From JBFIHZ01 sp041601535 (GTDB taxonomy: Bacteria; Pseudomonadota; Gammaproteobacteria; Xanthomonadales; SZUA-36): a DNA stretch of 21,980 bases. This document shows, piece after piece, positions 7,470 to 14,484 of this stretch. The notes under the pieces are model-generated. The model searched no databases and was not told the origin of the DNA. It was given only the letters and a program-made list of their open reading frames with translations. The position numbers and the translations under genes were made by a program. The stretch is taken from contig JBFIHZ010000023.1 of assembly GCA_041601535.1 (NCBI GenBank), forward strand, positions 1 through 21,980, in the 5' to 3' direction. Positions within the stretch are counted from its first letter, which is position 1. The number at the start of each line of letters is the position of its first letter.

Positions 7470-8420
7470 TCAATGGCCAGCTTCGGAGAAACTGATGGTT
7501 CCTTCCGCTTGCAGGGCCTGCAAGGCGCTGGTGAAATCGGTCTGGCAAACAAACCCCAGCTTGCGTTCCAGTTTGCCCGCATCATAAACCCGGTCGATGG
7601 ATTGAAACATGGTCCAGCCCAGGCGTGCGTAGATTTCCTCGTAGCCGGGGAAATAGCGCGCCACCACGGCGGGAGCGTCGGTGATCAATTGTTCGCAATC
7701 TTCTGGCCGGAATGGCGTTTTGGCGCTGACGATAAAGGTGTCATGACCGATCTGCGGGGCTTTTTCAAGCGCGGCCAGGTGGGCCCGAGCCGCATCCTGC
7801 ACGGTCAGGCGGCGGAATAGCAGTTCATTGGTCTTGGTATTGGTCTCGGAGTGCGGGATGGCATGCGCCATGTCGTCCTCTTCCGGGAAGAAGCGGGATG
7901 TTCGCAAGGTGATCACCGGCAGGCCATGCAACTCGTGAAACAGGCGGCACAGGTTCTCCGCAGCCAGCTTGCTGACCCCGTAGATGTTCCGTGGTTGCAG
8001 CGGCTGCATGTCCTCGTTGATCCAGCGCGCACGGCTGGCGCCGCCTTTAAGGCCGGCACGGATCTCGCGCGAAATCATCAGTGACGTAGTCGAGGTAAAG
8101 ACGAAACGGTCTACCGTCGAGCCGCTTTCCACGGCCGCTTCCAGCAGGTTCAGCGTGCCCTGTACATTGACCGTGAGGAAGTCGCTGTAGCCGTACTGTT
8201 CAATATGCGGTTTGTGCAGTGCTCCGCCGTGCACGATGGCTTCGATGCCGTGATCGTGCACGATTTGCCGCACCAGCTGGCGATTGGCTATTGATTCAAC
8301 CAGCTGTGTATGCCGTCCGGGAACCGGGTCGATGCCGGTCACATCATGGCCCTGTGCCAATAAAACCGGCACCAGCGCGTTGCCCAGCCAACCGGAAGAG
8401 CCTGTCACCAGAACCTTCAT
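7470..8420 (-). CDS. NAD-dependent epimerase/dehydratase (extended SDR)
   Basis: Cytosolic oxidoreductase of the extended short-chain dehydrogenase/reductase family, 316 residues. The Rossmann nucleotide-binding motif GSSGWLG starts at residue 7 of MKVLVTGSSGWLG; acidic Asp31 at the end of beta-2 favours NAD(H). The catalytic YxxxK is YGVSK at 147-151, and the Ser/Thr of the triad lies in FTSTTSL (108-114). A nucleotide-sugar or similar substrate is usual for the family but cannot be fixed here. ATG 8420 is preferred because it starts the fold exactly and has GGGG about 9 nt upstream; ATGs at 8426 and 8432 are also in frame. It is 31 nt upstream of the sigma factor and may share its transcript, though it is not a standard ECF42 partner. 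Confidence 0.85.
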   Translation of the reverse strand: MKVLVTGSSGWLGNALVPVLLAQGHDVTGIDPVPGRHTQLVESIANRQLVRQIVHDHGIEAIVHGGALHKPHIEQYGYSDFLTVNVQGTLNLLEAAVESGSTVDRFVFTSTTSLMISREIRAGLKGGASRARWINEDMQPLQPRNIYGVSKLAAENLCRLFHELHGLPVITLRTSRFFPEEDDMAHAIPHSETNTKTNELLFRRLTVQDAARAHLAALEKAPQIGHDTFIVSAKTPFRPEDCEQLITDAPAVVARYFPGYEEIYARLGWTMFQSIDRVYDAGKLERKLGFVCQTDFTSALQALQAEGTISFSEAGH

Positions 8421-8526
8421 TGCCATCCCCATCCCTACATCATTAAGTCTCTCAGCATTCCCGGCTGGCAAAGCCGGCTTGCTTCATTTTTGTGACGCTG
8501 CGTTCAGCCGGTAACCTGTGGCGGCT

Positions 8527-8940
8527 TCAGCGGTGGAGTTCGCCGGACCGTTCGGGCTGATAAACGATTTCTTCTATGCGTACTTTAAGTGAACCGCCCG
8601 CCGGACCAGGCCATTCGATTTCATCCCCGGTTGAGAGGCCCAGCAACGCTGAGCCCACCGGTGCGAGAATGGAAATTTTCTGACCGCTGGCATCCAGGTC
8701 TTTCGGGTATACCAGCGTCAGGCAGGACTCCTGCTGCGATGGCATCACGCGGAACTTGACCGTAGAGTTCATCGTCACAACGGTGGCGGGAATCTGCTCC
8801 GGCTTGACAACTACCGCCCGGCCCAGCTCGGTTTCCAGTTCGGCCTTGCCGGGAAAAGACTCACCCTGCAGGGAATCCAGTAAAGCTTCTATGCGCTGGG
8901 CATCCAGGCTCGAAATAACGATGTTGGGTTTTTGGTTCAC
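8527..8940 (-). CDS. rnk: Rnk, nucleoside diphosphate kinase regulator (GreA/B C-terminal fold)
   Basis: Rnk is a Gre-factor relative that binds RNA polymerase near the secondary channel and was named for its effect on nucleoside diphosphate kinase. The 137-residue protein has the family layout: a short N-terminal helical region (residues 10-45, SSLDAQRIEALLDSL) instead of the long Gre coiled coil, then the FKBP-like domain (residues 50-130) with MNSTVKFRV, LTLVYPKDLDASGQKISILAPVGSALLGL and GDEIEWP. These are typical of Rnk. The start is GTG 8940 (read as Met), with a strong AGAGGTG site 5 nt upstream. It has its own promoter (9034-9006) and follows the terminator of the CarD-family gene. Confidence 0.92.
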   Translation of the reverse strand: MNQKPNIVISSLDAQRIEALLDSLQGESFPGKAELETELGRAVVVKPEQIPATVVTMNSTVKFRVMPSQQESCLTLVYPKDLDASGQKISILAPVGSALLGLSTGDEIEWPGPAGGSLKVRIEEIVYQPERSGELHR

Positions 8941-9005
8941 GCGACACCTCTGAAAGGTAAACGACCTTGGTTACGGCGCGGTGCGTCATCCCCGGCCAAA
9001 GCCGT

Positions 9006-9034
9006 ATTGTCTTTGCAACCCGTTGCCGAGTCAA
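9006..9034 (-). promoter_or_regulatory. Sigma70-like promoter of rnk
   Basis: On the minus strand TTGACT (9034-9029), a 17-nt spacer, then GACAAT (9011-9006). The -35 box matches consensus 5/6 and the -10 box 4/6. It lies downstream of the CarD-gene terminator and about 65 nt before the rnk start codon. Confidence 0.65.
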
Positions 9035-9059
9035 AGTTCTGGGATGAATGTTTCGCTGG

Positions 9060-9087
9060 AAAAAAAACCCCGCGTCAGCGGGGTTTT
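9060..9087 (-). terminator. Strong intrinsic terminator of the CarD-family gene
   Basis: On the minus strand AAAACCCCGC, loop TGAC, GCGGGGTTTT, running into a T tract: a 10-bp perfect stem with a 4-nt loop. It lies 10 nt after the stop codon of the CarD-family gene and separates it from rnk. Confidence 0.92.
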
Positions 9088-9097
9088 CGGGGAAGGG

Positions 9098-9580
9098 TCA
9101 AGCCTTCTGGGCTTTCAGTATCTGACTTCGCGCCTGTTCGGGTGTTTTACCCAGCGCATTGGCCAGTTCTTCAGTCAGAAAGTCCAAAGACTGGTTCAAA
9201 TGAGCCCGGTCGGAGGCGCGCAATGTGCCTTCGGCTTCGAGTTTGCTCAGTCCCTTGAAGACTTCTGCGTAATCTGTTGGTTCTCCGCGCTCCATCGCCA
9301 CCTGGTTGGCATTGGCCCGTGCTTTCCACTGGCTGCTGACCTTGCCATTCCATTTTTTCAAATGTTCAAGCAGTTTTTTGGCTTCACTGGCATTGATCGG
9401 ATTGCGCACCGTGGATTCCAGATCCTGCTTGCGCAACATCAAAGTGAGACCGTCACGCTTGAAGTACAACTGCGCAAACGTAGTCTCTTTTTCGCCGGAA
9501 AAGCTTCGCTTGCTTATGCACTCGACTTTACCGATGCCGTGATGGGGGTGATGAACGGTATCTCCTTGATTAATGATAAT
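9098..9580 (-). CDS. CarD-family RNA polymerase-binding regulator, apparent ATT start
   Basis: About 160 residues, the normal length of the CarD/CdnL family, which binds the RNA polymerase beta subunit and stabilises promoter open complexes. The N-terminal Tudor-like domain is complete only when read upstream of the TTG at 9469: INQGDTVHHPHHGIGKVECI (residues 3-22) matches the family's GDxVxxPxHGVG opening, followed by the strand LYFKRDGLTLMLR. The helical C-terminal part has the conserved Trp/Arg region (SSQWKARANANQVAM) and a helix from SQSLDFL-like to GKTPEQARSQI. No ATG, GTG or TTG lies between the in-frame stop upstream and codon 38, but ATT ATC ATT occur at 9580-9572, with GGGAG 7 nt before the first. 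ATT 9580 is therefore the best start, unless the sequence has an error. Confidence 0.82.
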   Translation of the reverse strand: MIINQGDTVHHPHHGIGKVECISKRSFSGEKETTFAQLYFKRDGLTLMLRKQDLESTVRNPINASEAKKLLEHLKKWNGKVSSQWKARANANQVAMERGEPTDYAEVFKGLSKLEAEGTLRASDRAHLNQSLDFLTEELANALGKTPEQARSQILKAQKA

Positions 9581-9587
9581 AAGCCTG

Positions 9588-9592
9588 CTCCC
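9588..9592 (-). promoter_or_regulatory. Ribosome-binding site that decides the CarD-family start
   Basis: GGGAG on the minus strand with 7 nt to ATT 9580, 10 nt to ATC 9577 and 13 nt to ATT 9574. A further AGG at 9586-9584 could serve the two later codons. It is the only good site near the N-terminus of the protein and argues for initiation at one of these three codons. Confidence 0.55.
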
Positions 9593-9659
9593 GCTGAATG
9601 CTGATACAAGTGATATTTGAGATGTTAAATTGGCGTGAACTATCTATATAGGAATCAGT

Positions 9660-9688
9660 ATCTTACAGGATTTTGGCCTAATTCTCAA
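9660..9688 (-). promoter_or_regulatory. Sigma70-like promoter of the CarD-family gene
   Basis: On the minus strand TTGAGA (9688-9683), a 17-nt spacer, then TAAGAT (9665-9660); matches are 5/6 and 4/6. Transcription would start near 9652, giving a leader of about 70 nt. Confidence 0.55.
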
Positions 9689-9696
9689 CTGGCAGA

Positions 9697-9719
9697 TCGC
9701 GCGCTCAGGCGGCGCGCGA
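9697..9719. repeat. GC-rich hairpin across the rhlE stop codon
   Basis: TCGCGCGC, a 7-nt loop, then GCGCGCGA: an 8-bp perfect stem with the rhlE TGA in the loop. No T run follows, so it may be a weak terminator or simply reflect the Arg/Ala-rich end of the gene. Confidence 0.4.
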
Positions 9720-11054
9720 GGAGCGGTTTCCGGGACGTGAGGAGCGGTTTTGCTGACCCTGCGAGCGGCTGCCCGGCGCGCCATTGTGCGCATTACCGCG
9801 CCGCCCCCGGTTGTTGCCATTGCCTGCTGCGGATTTGCGCGGCGCCTGGTTGCGGCCCCGGCCGTTACGGCCGCCACGGCCACCGTTCTCGATCGGTTCA
9901 GCCCTGATTGAGGGGTCCGGTGCATAGCCTTCCATAACCTGGCTGGGGATGGGTTTTTGCAGCACGCGTTCAATATCCCGCAACAGCTTGTGTTCGTCCA
10001 CGCAAACCAGTGATACCGCTTCGCCCGCGTTACCGGCACGGCCGGTGCGGCCAATACGGTGCACGTAATCTTCCGGTACGTTGGGCAGTTCGTAATTCAC
10101 CACATGCGGCAGCTGGTCAATGTCCAGGCCGCGGGCCGCGATATCGGTTGCCACCAGCACGCGCACCTCGTTGTTTTTAAAGCCGGCCAGCGCACGGGTG
10201 CGGGCACCCTGGCTTTTATTGCCGTGGATGGCGGCCGCGCTCAGCCCATCCGATTCCAGCTGTTTGGCCAGCCGGTTGGCGCCATGCTTGGTGCGGGTGA
10301 AGACCAGCACCTGGCGCCAGTTCTGTGAACCGATCATATGGCTGAGCAGTTCGCGCTTGCGGTTTTTGTCCACCGGGTACACCACTTGTTCGATGCGCTC
10401 GGCGGTGGTGTTGCGTTGCGCCACTTCGATCAGTTCAGGGCGGTTCAGCAGCTGATCCGCCAGTCTTTTGATGTCGGCGGAGAAGGTGGCGGAAAACAGC
10501 AGGTTTTGCCGCGCCTGATTTTGCGGTAACAGGGCCATGATTTTCTTGATGTCATGGATAAAGCCCATATCCAGCATGCGGTCGGCTTCGTCCAGCACCA
10601 GGATTTCAACGGTGGACAGGTCCACCGTGCCTTGCCCTGCATGATCCAGCAGGCGGCCGGGGGTGGCCACCAGGATGTCCACGCCACTGCGCAGCTGGCT
10701 GATCTGGGGGTTGATTTTTACCCCGCCAAAAATCACCGCGGAACGCAATGGCAGGTGACGGCCGTAGGTTTTAACGCTGTCATGCACCTGCGCAGCCAGC
10801 TCGCGGGTAGGGGTCAACACCAGCGCGCGCACCGGGCGGCGGTTTGCTTTGACCGGGTTGGCGCTGAGCAGTTGCAGCAAAGGCAGCGTGAAACCGGCGG
10901 TTTTGCCGGTGCCCGTCTGGGCGCCGGCCATGATGTCTTTGCCTGACAGAACCAGCGGTATGGCCTTGCTCTGAATAGGGGTGGGTTCGGTGTAGCCCTG
11001 TTGGCTGATGGCGCGCAGGATTTCGGCCTTAAGGCCGAGTTGTTCAAATGTCAT
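9705..11054 (-). CDS. rhlE: DEAD-box RNA helicase RhlE
   Basis: ATP-dependent RNA helicase of 449 residues, active in ribosome assembly and RNA turnover. Core motifs in order: Q motif around GYTEPTPIQ (20-28), motif I AQTGTGKT (45-52), PTRELA (82-87), TPGR (131-134), DEAD (155-158), SAT (188-190), the RGLDI region (308-312) and HRIGRTGR (332-339). It begins MTFEQLGLKAEIL and has the short inter-motif spacing typical of RhlE. Residues ~380-449 are a Gly/Arg/Asn-rich low-complexity tail that would bind RNA non-specifically. ATG 11054 is chosen because the family begins there and GGAG lies 11 nt upstream; a longer in-frame reading to 11093 adds 13 residues with no family match. The upstream leader is long (388 nt gap to deaD), so it probably has its own promoter. 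Confidence 0.93.
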   Translation of the reverse strand: MTFEQLGLKAEILRAISQQGYTEPTPIQSKAIPLVLSGKDIMAGAQTGTGKTAGFTLPLLQLLSANPVKANRRPVRALVLTPTRELAAQVHDSVKTYGRHLPLRSAVIFGGVKINPQISQLRSGVDILVATPGRLLDHAGQGTVDLSTVEILVLDEADRMLDMGFIHDIKKIMALLPQNQARQNLLFSATFSADIKRLADQLLNRPELIEVAQRNTTAERIEQVVYPVDKNRKRELLSHMIGSQNWRQVLVFTRTKHGANRLAKQLESDGLSAAAIHGNKSQGARTRALAGFKNNEVRVLVATDIAARGLDIDQLPHVVNYELPNVPEDYVHRIGRTGRAGNAGEAVSLVCVDEHKLLRDIERVLQKPIPSQVMEGYAPDPSIRAEPIENGGRGGRNGRGRNQAPRKSAAGNGNNRGRRGNAHNGAPGSRSQGQQNRSSRPGNRSSRAA

Positions 11055-11137
11055 TATTACGATAACTCCAGTCTTGCCCTCCCTGTGCAGCATTGCTGAC
11101 GGGAGCCGGTCCGGGCTGGATAAAATATTCCTGTGGA

Positions 11138-11160
11138 AATTCTTGGGAATTCTTGGGAAT
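11138..11160. repeat. Tandem 10-nt repeat in the rhlE leader
   Basis: TCTTGGGAAT occurs twice without a gap (11141-11150, 11151-11160), preceded by AAT, so AATTCTTGGG also repeats. It lies about 90 nt upstream of the rhlE start codon. Confidence 0.7.
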
Positions 11161-11207
11161 GATGAATCAAGTGGCTGGTTTGGCCCCGGTTATTCTTTTC
11201 TGGGGCT

Positions 11208-11216
11208 GGTATAGCA
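11208..11216 (-). promoter_or_regulatory. Possible extended -10 promoter of rhlE
   Basis: On the minus strand TGCTATACC contains TGn plus TATACC. TTGCCA lies 19 nt further upstream, a poorly spaced -35. It would give a leader of about 145 nt. Weak support. Confidence 0.3.
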
Positions 11217-11404
11217 CGGCTTGAGTTTTTTCTGGCAACCCAACAGTTGCGGAAAGGTGCCAACCGGTCAGGCACTCAGAAGCGGCGCAGTTTAACAGAA
11301 CGGCGGGTAAATAACAGGATTACCTCAGTTTGCGTACTGCCTGCGCGATGACGCGGCAGCAGACCGGCCTGGCTCATTGCCGGGATGGCAGCCTGCCGCA
11401 CCGG

Positions 11405-11433
11405 CACCCGGCCCCCTGTGGCCGGGCCGGGTG
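11405..11433. terminator. Possible terminator hairpin after deaD
   Basis: CACCCGGCC (11405-11413) and GGCCGGGTG (11425-11433) form a 9-bp perfect stem around an 11-nt loop, 9 nt beyond the deaD stop codon. No T tract follows on the minus strand, so it may act as a stability hairpin instead. Confidence 0.45.
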
Positions 11434-11442
11434 AGCGCGTGT

Positions 11443-13425
11443 TCAGTCTTTTGGCTTGCCGGCCGGGCGTGGCTGGTTGCCTGGCGGTTTGCTCCTGCCT
11501 TTGCCCTTGCCCCGGCTGGGTGCTTTGCCCTTGAATTTTTCCTTCGGCTGCTTGGCGCTCTTGTTTTTGCTTTTGCCTTCTTTGCTGGGTTTTTTTCTGG
11601 CCTTTCCCGGGGCGGGGCCGTCCGCGCTGCCGGGTGCGCCGGATTCCCGCCTGGTTTTTGCTGATTCAGCCTTATCCGGCCGGCCTTTGCGGGCTGGGCC
11701 GGGCGCTGCATTAGCCTCATGCCGTGATGCCAGCGTGATATCGAGGCGCTGGTTGCACACCCAGGTTTTCTTCAGGTCATGAAAAATGGCCTTGGGCATA
11801 TCGGCCGGCAGATCCACCAGGCTGTGGTCAGCCTGGATATCGATTTGGCCAATGTATTTCGAGTCCAGTTCGGCCACGTTGGCGATGGCGCCCACGATGT
11901 TGCCGGGCTTGACGCCGTGAACTTCACCCACTGCGATGCGGTAGCGTTCCATCGGCAGGCCCGTGTCCTGATTGGCTTTGCGTTTGCGCGGTTCGCGCGG
12001 CTCTTTGTCTTTACGTGTTTTGCGGCCGCTGCCGGCGTGGCCGCTGTGATGCTCACCGCCGCTGCCGGCTGGTCTTTCGCTGTCCGGCTTCAGCAGCCAG
12101 GGACGATCACCAAGCGAGAGCTTGGCCAGTGCGGCCGCCACGTCCAGTGGCTGGGCTTCACTTTCCTGCAGGTACTCCTCCAGCATTCCCCGCATGAACG
12201 CAAGGTCACTGCTGGCCAGTGTTTCGCTAATGCTTTGTTTGAAATCACTGATGCGCTTGGCGTTTACCGTGTCCGACGACGGTAGCTGCAAGGGCTCGAT
12301 TTTTTGCCGGGTAGCCTGTTCGATGGCATACAGCATGCGCCGTTCACGTGGTGCCACAAACAGGATGGCATCACCCTGGCGGCCGGCGCGGCCGGTGCGG
12401 CCAATGCGGTGAATATAGGCTTCGATATCGTAGGGAATATCGTAGTTGACCACGTGGCTGATGCGGTCCACGTCCAGCCCGCGGGCGGCCACGTCTGTGG
12501 CTACCAGGATATCCAGCGAACCTTTCTTCAGGCGCTGGATCATCTGTTCGCGCTGTTTCTGCGCCATGTCGCCGTTCAGCGCTGCTGCCGAATAACCGCG
12601 GGCTTCCAGTTTCTCGGCCAGTTCGGCGGTGGCAATTTTGGTACGCACAAACATCAGCAGGGCATCAAACGGCTCCACCTCCAGAATGCGCGTCAGCGCG
12701 TCCAGCTTGTGCATTTTGCTGACCAGCCAGTAGCGCTGCCGGATGGTGGCGGCGGTGGCGGTCTTGGCCTTGATGGCAATTTCCTGCGGATCGTTCAGGT
12801 ATTTGCGCGCAATGCGTTCCACCTGCTTGGGCATGGTGGCCGAGAACAGCGCCATTTGGCGGTCTTTGGGTGCCTGTTCCAGGATCCACTCGACATCGTC
12901 GATAAACCCCATGCGCAGCATTTCGTCGGCCTCATCCAATACCAGGGCCTGCAGATTATCCAGCCTGAGGGTGCCCTTGCGCATGTGGTCCATAACCCGC
13001 CCGGGTGTGCCCACCACCACGTGTACGCCGCGCTTGAGTTGGCGGATCTGACCGGCGTAATCCTGGCCGCCGTAAATTGGCAGCACATGAAACCCCTTCA
13101 TATGCACGGCATAGCGGTGAAACGCTTCTGACACCTGGATGGCCAGTTCGCGGGTCGGCGCCAGCACCATCACCTGTACCGCTGCTTGCCGCAGGTCCAG
13201 CCGCGCCAGCAGCGGCAGGGCGAAGGCTGCTGTCTTGCCGGTGCCGGTTGGCGCATGGCCCAGCACGTCCAGGCCCTTTAACAGGTGGGGCATGGTTTGC
13301 GCCTGGATGGGCGTGGGTGTTTCATAGCCCACCTCGTTCAGCGCATCCAGCAGCGGCTGGGGTAAATTCAGTTGATCGAAGCGTTCAATGGTGGTGTCGG
13401 GATGGGCGGGGTCGGGATGAGACAT
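11443..13425 (-). CDS. deaD: DEAD-box RNA helicase DeaD/CsdA
   Basis: Cold-shock-type ATP-dependent RNA helicase of 660 residues that assists 50S ribosome assembly and mRNA decay. Visible motifs: Q motif GYETPTPIQAQ (33-43), motif I APTGTGKT (58-65), PTRELA (90-95), TPGR (140-143), DEAD (164-167), SAT (195-197), RGLDVDR (315-321) and HRIGRTGR (339-346). Residues ~492-566 match the DbpA-type RNA-binding domain (YRIAVGEVHGVKPGNIVGAIAN; LDSKYIGQIDI). A Lys/Arg/Gly/Pro-rich disordered tail follows to residue 660. ATG 13425 has AGGA 7 nt upstream and starts the conserved N-terminus; the longer reading to 13533 runs across the promoter. It is divergent from the UPF0178 gene and shares an overlapping promoter region with it. 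Confidence 0.93.
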   Translation of the reverse strand: MSHPDPAHPDTTIERFDQLNLPQPLLDALNEVGYETPTPIQAQTMPHLLKGLDVLGHAPTGTGKTAAFALPLLARLDLRQAAVQVMVLAPTRELAIQVSEAFHRYAVHMKGFHVLPIYGGQDYAGQIRQLKRGVHVVVGTPGRVMDHMRKGTLRLDNLQALVLDEADEMLRMGFIDDVEWILEQAPKDRQMALFSATMPKQVERIARKYLNDPQEIAIKAKTATAATIRQRYWLVSKMHKLDALTRILEVEPFDALLMFVRTKIATAELAEKLEARGYSAAALNGDMAQKQREQMIQRLKKGSLDILVATDVAARGLDVDRISHVVNYDIPYDIEAYIHRIGRTGRAGRQGDAILFVAPRERRMLYAIEQATRQKIEPLQLPSSDTVNAKRISDFKQSISETLASSDLAFMRGMLEEYLQESEAQPLDVAAALAKLSLGDRPWLLKPDSERPAGSGGEHHSGHAGSGRKTRKDKEPREPRKRKANQDTGLPMERYRIAVGEVHGVKPGNIVGAIANVAELDSKYIGQIDIQADHSLVDLPADMPKAIFHDLKKTWVCNQRLDITLASRHEANAAPGPARKGRPDKAESAKTRRESGAPGSADGPAPGKARKKPSKEGKSKNKSAKQPKEKFKGKAPSRGKGKGRSKPPGNQPRPAGKPKD

Positions 13426-13507
13426 GGTTTTTCCTGGGTGTTTGCCGGAACTTCTGCGAAGCTTGCGCATGCATCGGTCCGGGCCGATGGGCGTGTTCGG
13501 GCGGCGC

Positions 13508-13535
13508 AGTATAATGCCCGGCCCGGGTATCACAA
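13508..13535 (-). promoter_or_regulatory. Sigma70-like promoter of deaD
   Basis: On the minus strand TTGTGA (13535-13530), a 16-nt spacer, then TATACT (13513-13508); matches are 4/6 and 5/6. Transcription would begin near 13501, giving a leader of about 76 nt. Confidence 0.5.
13510..13515 (+). promoter_or_regulatory. Consensus -10 box for the UPF0178 gene
   Basis: TATAAT on the plus strand, 40 nt before the ATG at 13555. No good -35 is seen at 16-18 nt. It overlaps the -10 box of deaD on the other strand by four bases. Confidence 0.4.
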
Positions 13536-13554
13536 TAGCACCGCAGGATAAAAG

Positions 13555-14004
13555 ATGGGTTTAAATCAGATTTGGGTGGATGCCGATGCCTGTCCGCGGG
13601 TGATCAAGGAAATTCTGTTTCGCGCGGCAGAGCGGGTCGGTGTTGCGCTGGTGCTGGTGGCCAACCAGCCGGTTCCGGTGCCGCGGTCGCGCCATGTGCG
13701 CGCGGTGCAGGTTTCCCAGGGGTTTGATGTGGCTGACAACTACATCGCGCAACAGGCGCAAGCGGGCGAACTGGTGATTACCGCAGATATTCCGCTGGCA
13801 GCCGAGGTGGTGGCCAAGGGCTGCCTGGCGCTGAACCCGCGCGGTGAGTTGTATACCGAAGACAATATTCGTCAACGGCTGAACATGCGGGATTTTATGG
13901 ATACCTTGCGCGGCAGCGGCGTGGATACGGGTGGTCCGGCGGCTTTCAGCGCGGCCGATCGTATGGCCTTCGCCAACCAGCTGGATCGACTGCTGGCCAA
14001 ATAG
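13555..14004 (+). CDS. yaiI: UPF0178 (DUF188) family protein, YaiI/YqxD-like
   Basis: Cytoplasmic protein of 149 residues, the usual length for YaiI/YqxD. The family hallmark IWVDADACPRVIKEILFRAA is at residues 6-25; further conserved blocks are LVANQPVPVP, the GFDVADNYIA strand-helix, ELVITADIPLAAEVV and the end block AADRMAFANQLDRLL. The fold is related to PIN/NYN nucleases with conserved acidic residues (Asp9, Asp11, Asp59 and Asp78 here), so a nuclease-like role has been suggested but no function is established. ATG 13555 has AGGAT about 5 nt upstream and a TATAAT box 40 nt upstream. It is divergent from deaD and convergent with the zinc-finger gene. Confidence 0.92.
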   Translation: MGLNQIWVDADACPRVIKEILFRAAERVGVALVLVANQPVPVPRSRHVRAVQVSQGFDVADNYIAQQAQAGELVITADIPLAAEVVAKGCLALNPRGELYTEDNIRQRLNMRDFMDTLRGSGVDTGGPAAFSAADRMAFANQLDRLLAK

Positions 14005-14055
14005 CCGGGCGCAGGCGCAGAATTAGCCGGTGATGGCGGTGCGCTGCGGAAGGAT

Positions 14056-14394
14056 TCAGCTTTCCATGCACGCGATACATCGTGTGTGGGTGGGATCGGC
14101 TTCCAGCCGGCGGCTGTCGATCGCCTCGCCGCAGCCAAAACATACCCCGAATTCACCCGCATCGATGCGTTTGAGCGCACCGTCGATTTTGGCCAGCTGC
14201 AGTTTCCGGCGGCGCGCCACCTCCAGCGCCATCTGCTGACCCTGCATGGCATCCATGCGCGACAGGCGTCCCTGCCGTGACTGATCCAGCTGCACTGTTT
14301 CGCCGGCCTCTGACAGGGACTTCTCCAGCCCTTGCAGCTCAGCCTGCAATTGCAGCAGTTTGTCGCGGTAGTGTTGCTGGCCGCTGGCGGTCAT
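14056..14394 (-). CDS. TraR/DksA C4 zinc-finger protein (short DksA relative)
   Basis: Cytoplasmic protein of 112 residues, shorter than DksA (151). It has an N-terminal coiled coil (residues ~6-75) ending in a four-cysteine zinc finger: Cys85 and Cys88 in GVCFGCGEAID, and Cys106 and Cys109 in TRCIACMES. The turn of the coil reads QLDQSRQGRLSRMDAMQ, which is typical of this short group; DksA-type proteins insert the coil tip into the RNA polymerase secondary channel. Whether this member acts on RNA polymerase is not established. ATG 14394 has a GGCGGG-like site. It lies 90 nt downstream of the metallo-beta-lactamase-like gene and may be co-transcribed with it. Confidence 0.88.
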   Translation of the reverse strand: MTASGQQHYRDKLLQLQAELQGLEKSLSEAGETVQLDQSRQGRLSRMDAMQGQQMALEVARRRKLQLAKIDGALKRIDAGEFGVCFGCGEAIDSRRLEADPTHTRCIACMES

Positions 14395-14484
14395 TGCTGC
14401 CCGCCTGCGCTGAAACCCGGGCGTTGCCAGCGGCGCGGCGGGTTTGCTCTCCGTAGTTGCCTTGATGCCATGGGCGGGTGGCGC

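Larger units (their letters stand above)
11055..11442. other. Non-coding gap between rhlE and deaD
   Basis: No convincing gene is seen in this 388-nt stretch. It holds, from the rhlE side, a tandem TCTTGGGAAT repeat (11138-11160), a GCCCC/GGGGC inverted repeat with an A-rich loop, a possible extended -10 box for rhlE (11208-11216), and, at the deaD end, a GC-rich inverted repeat (11405-11433). The long A/T-containing leader before rhlE resembles the leaders of cold-responsive helicase genes, but that is only an analogy. Confidence 0.6.

Noticed and set aside
9098..9469. Short version of the CarD-family protein starting at TTG 9469
   Set aside because: It would cut off the conserved N-terminal domain, which is plainly encoded in the same frame upstream.
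12304..13131. Long plus-strand open frame opposite deaD
   Set aside because: It mirrors the conserved helicase core; the translation has no recognisable motif and the length is expected from high GC content.
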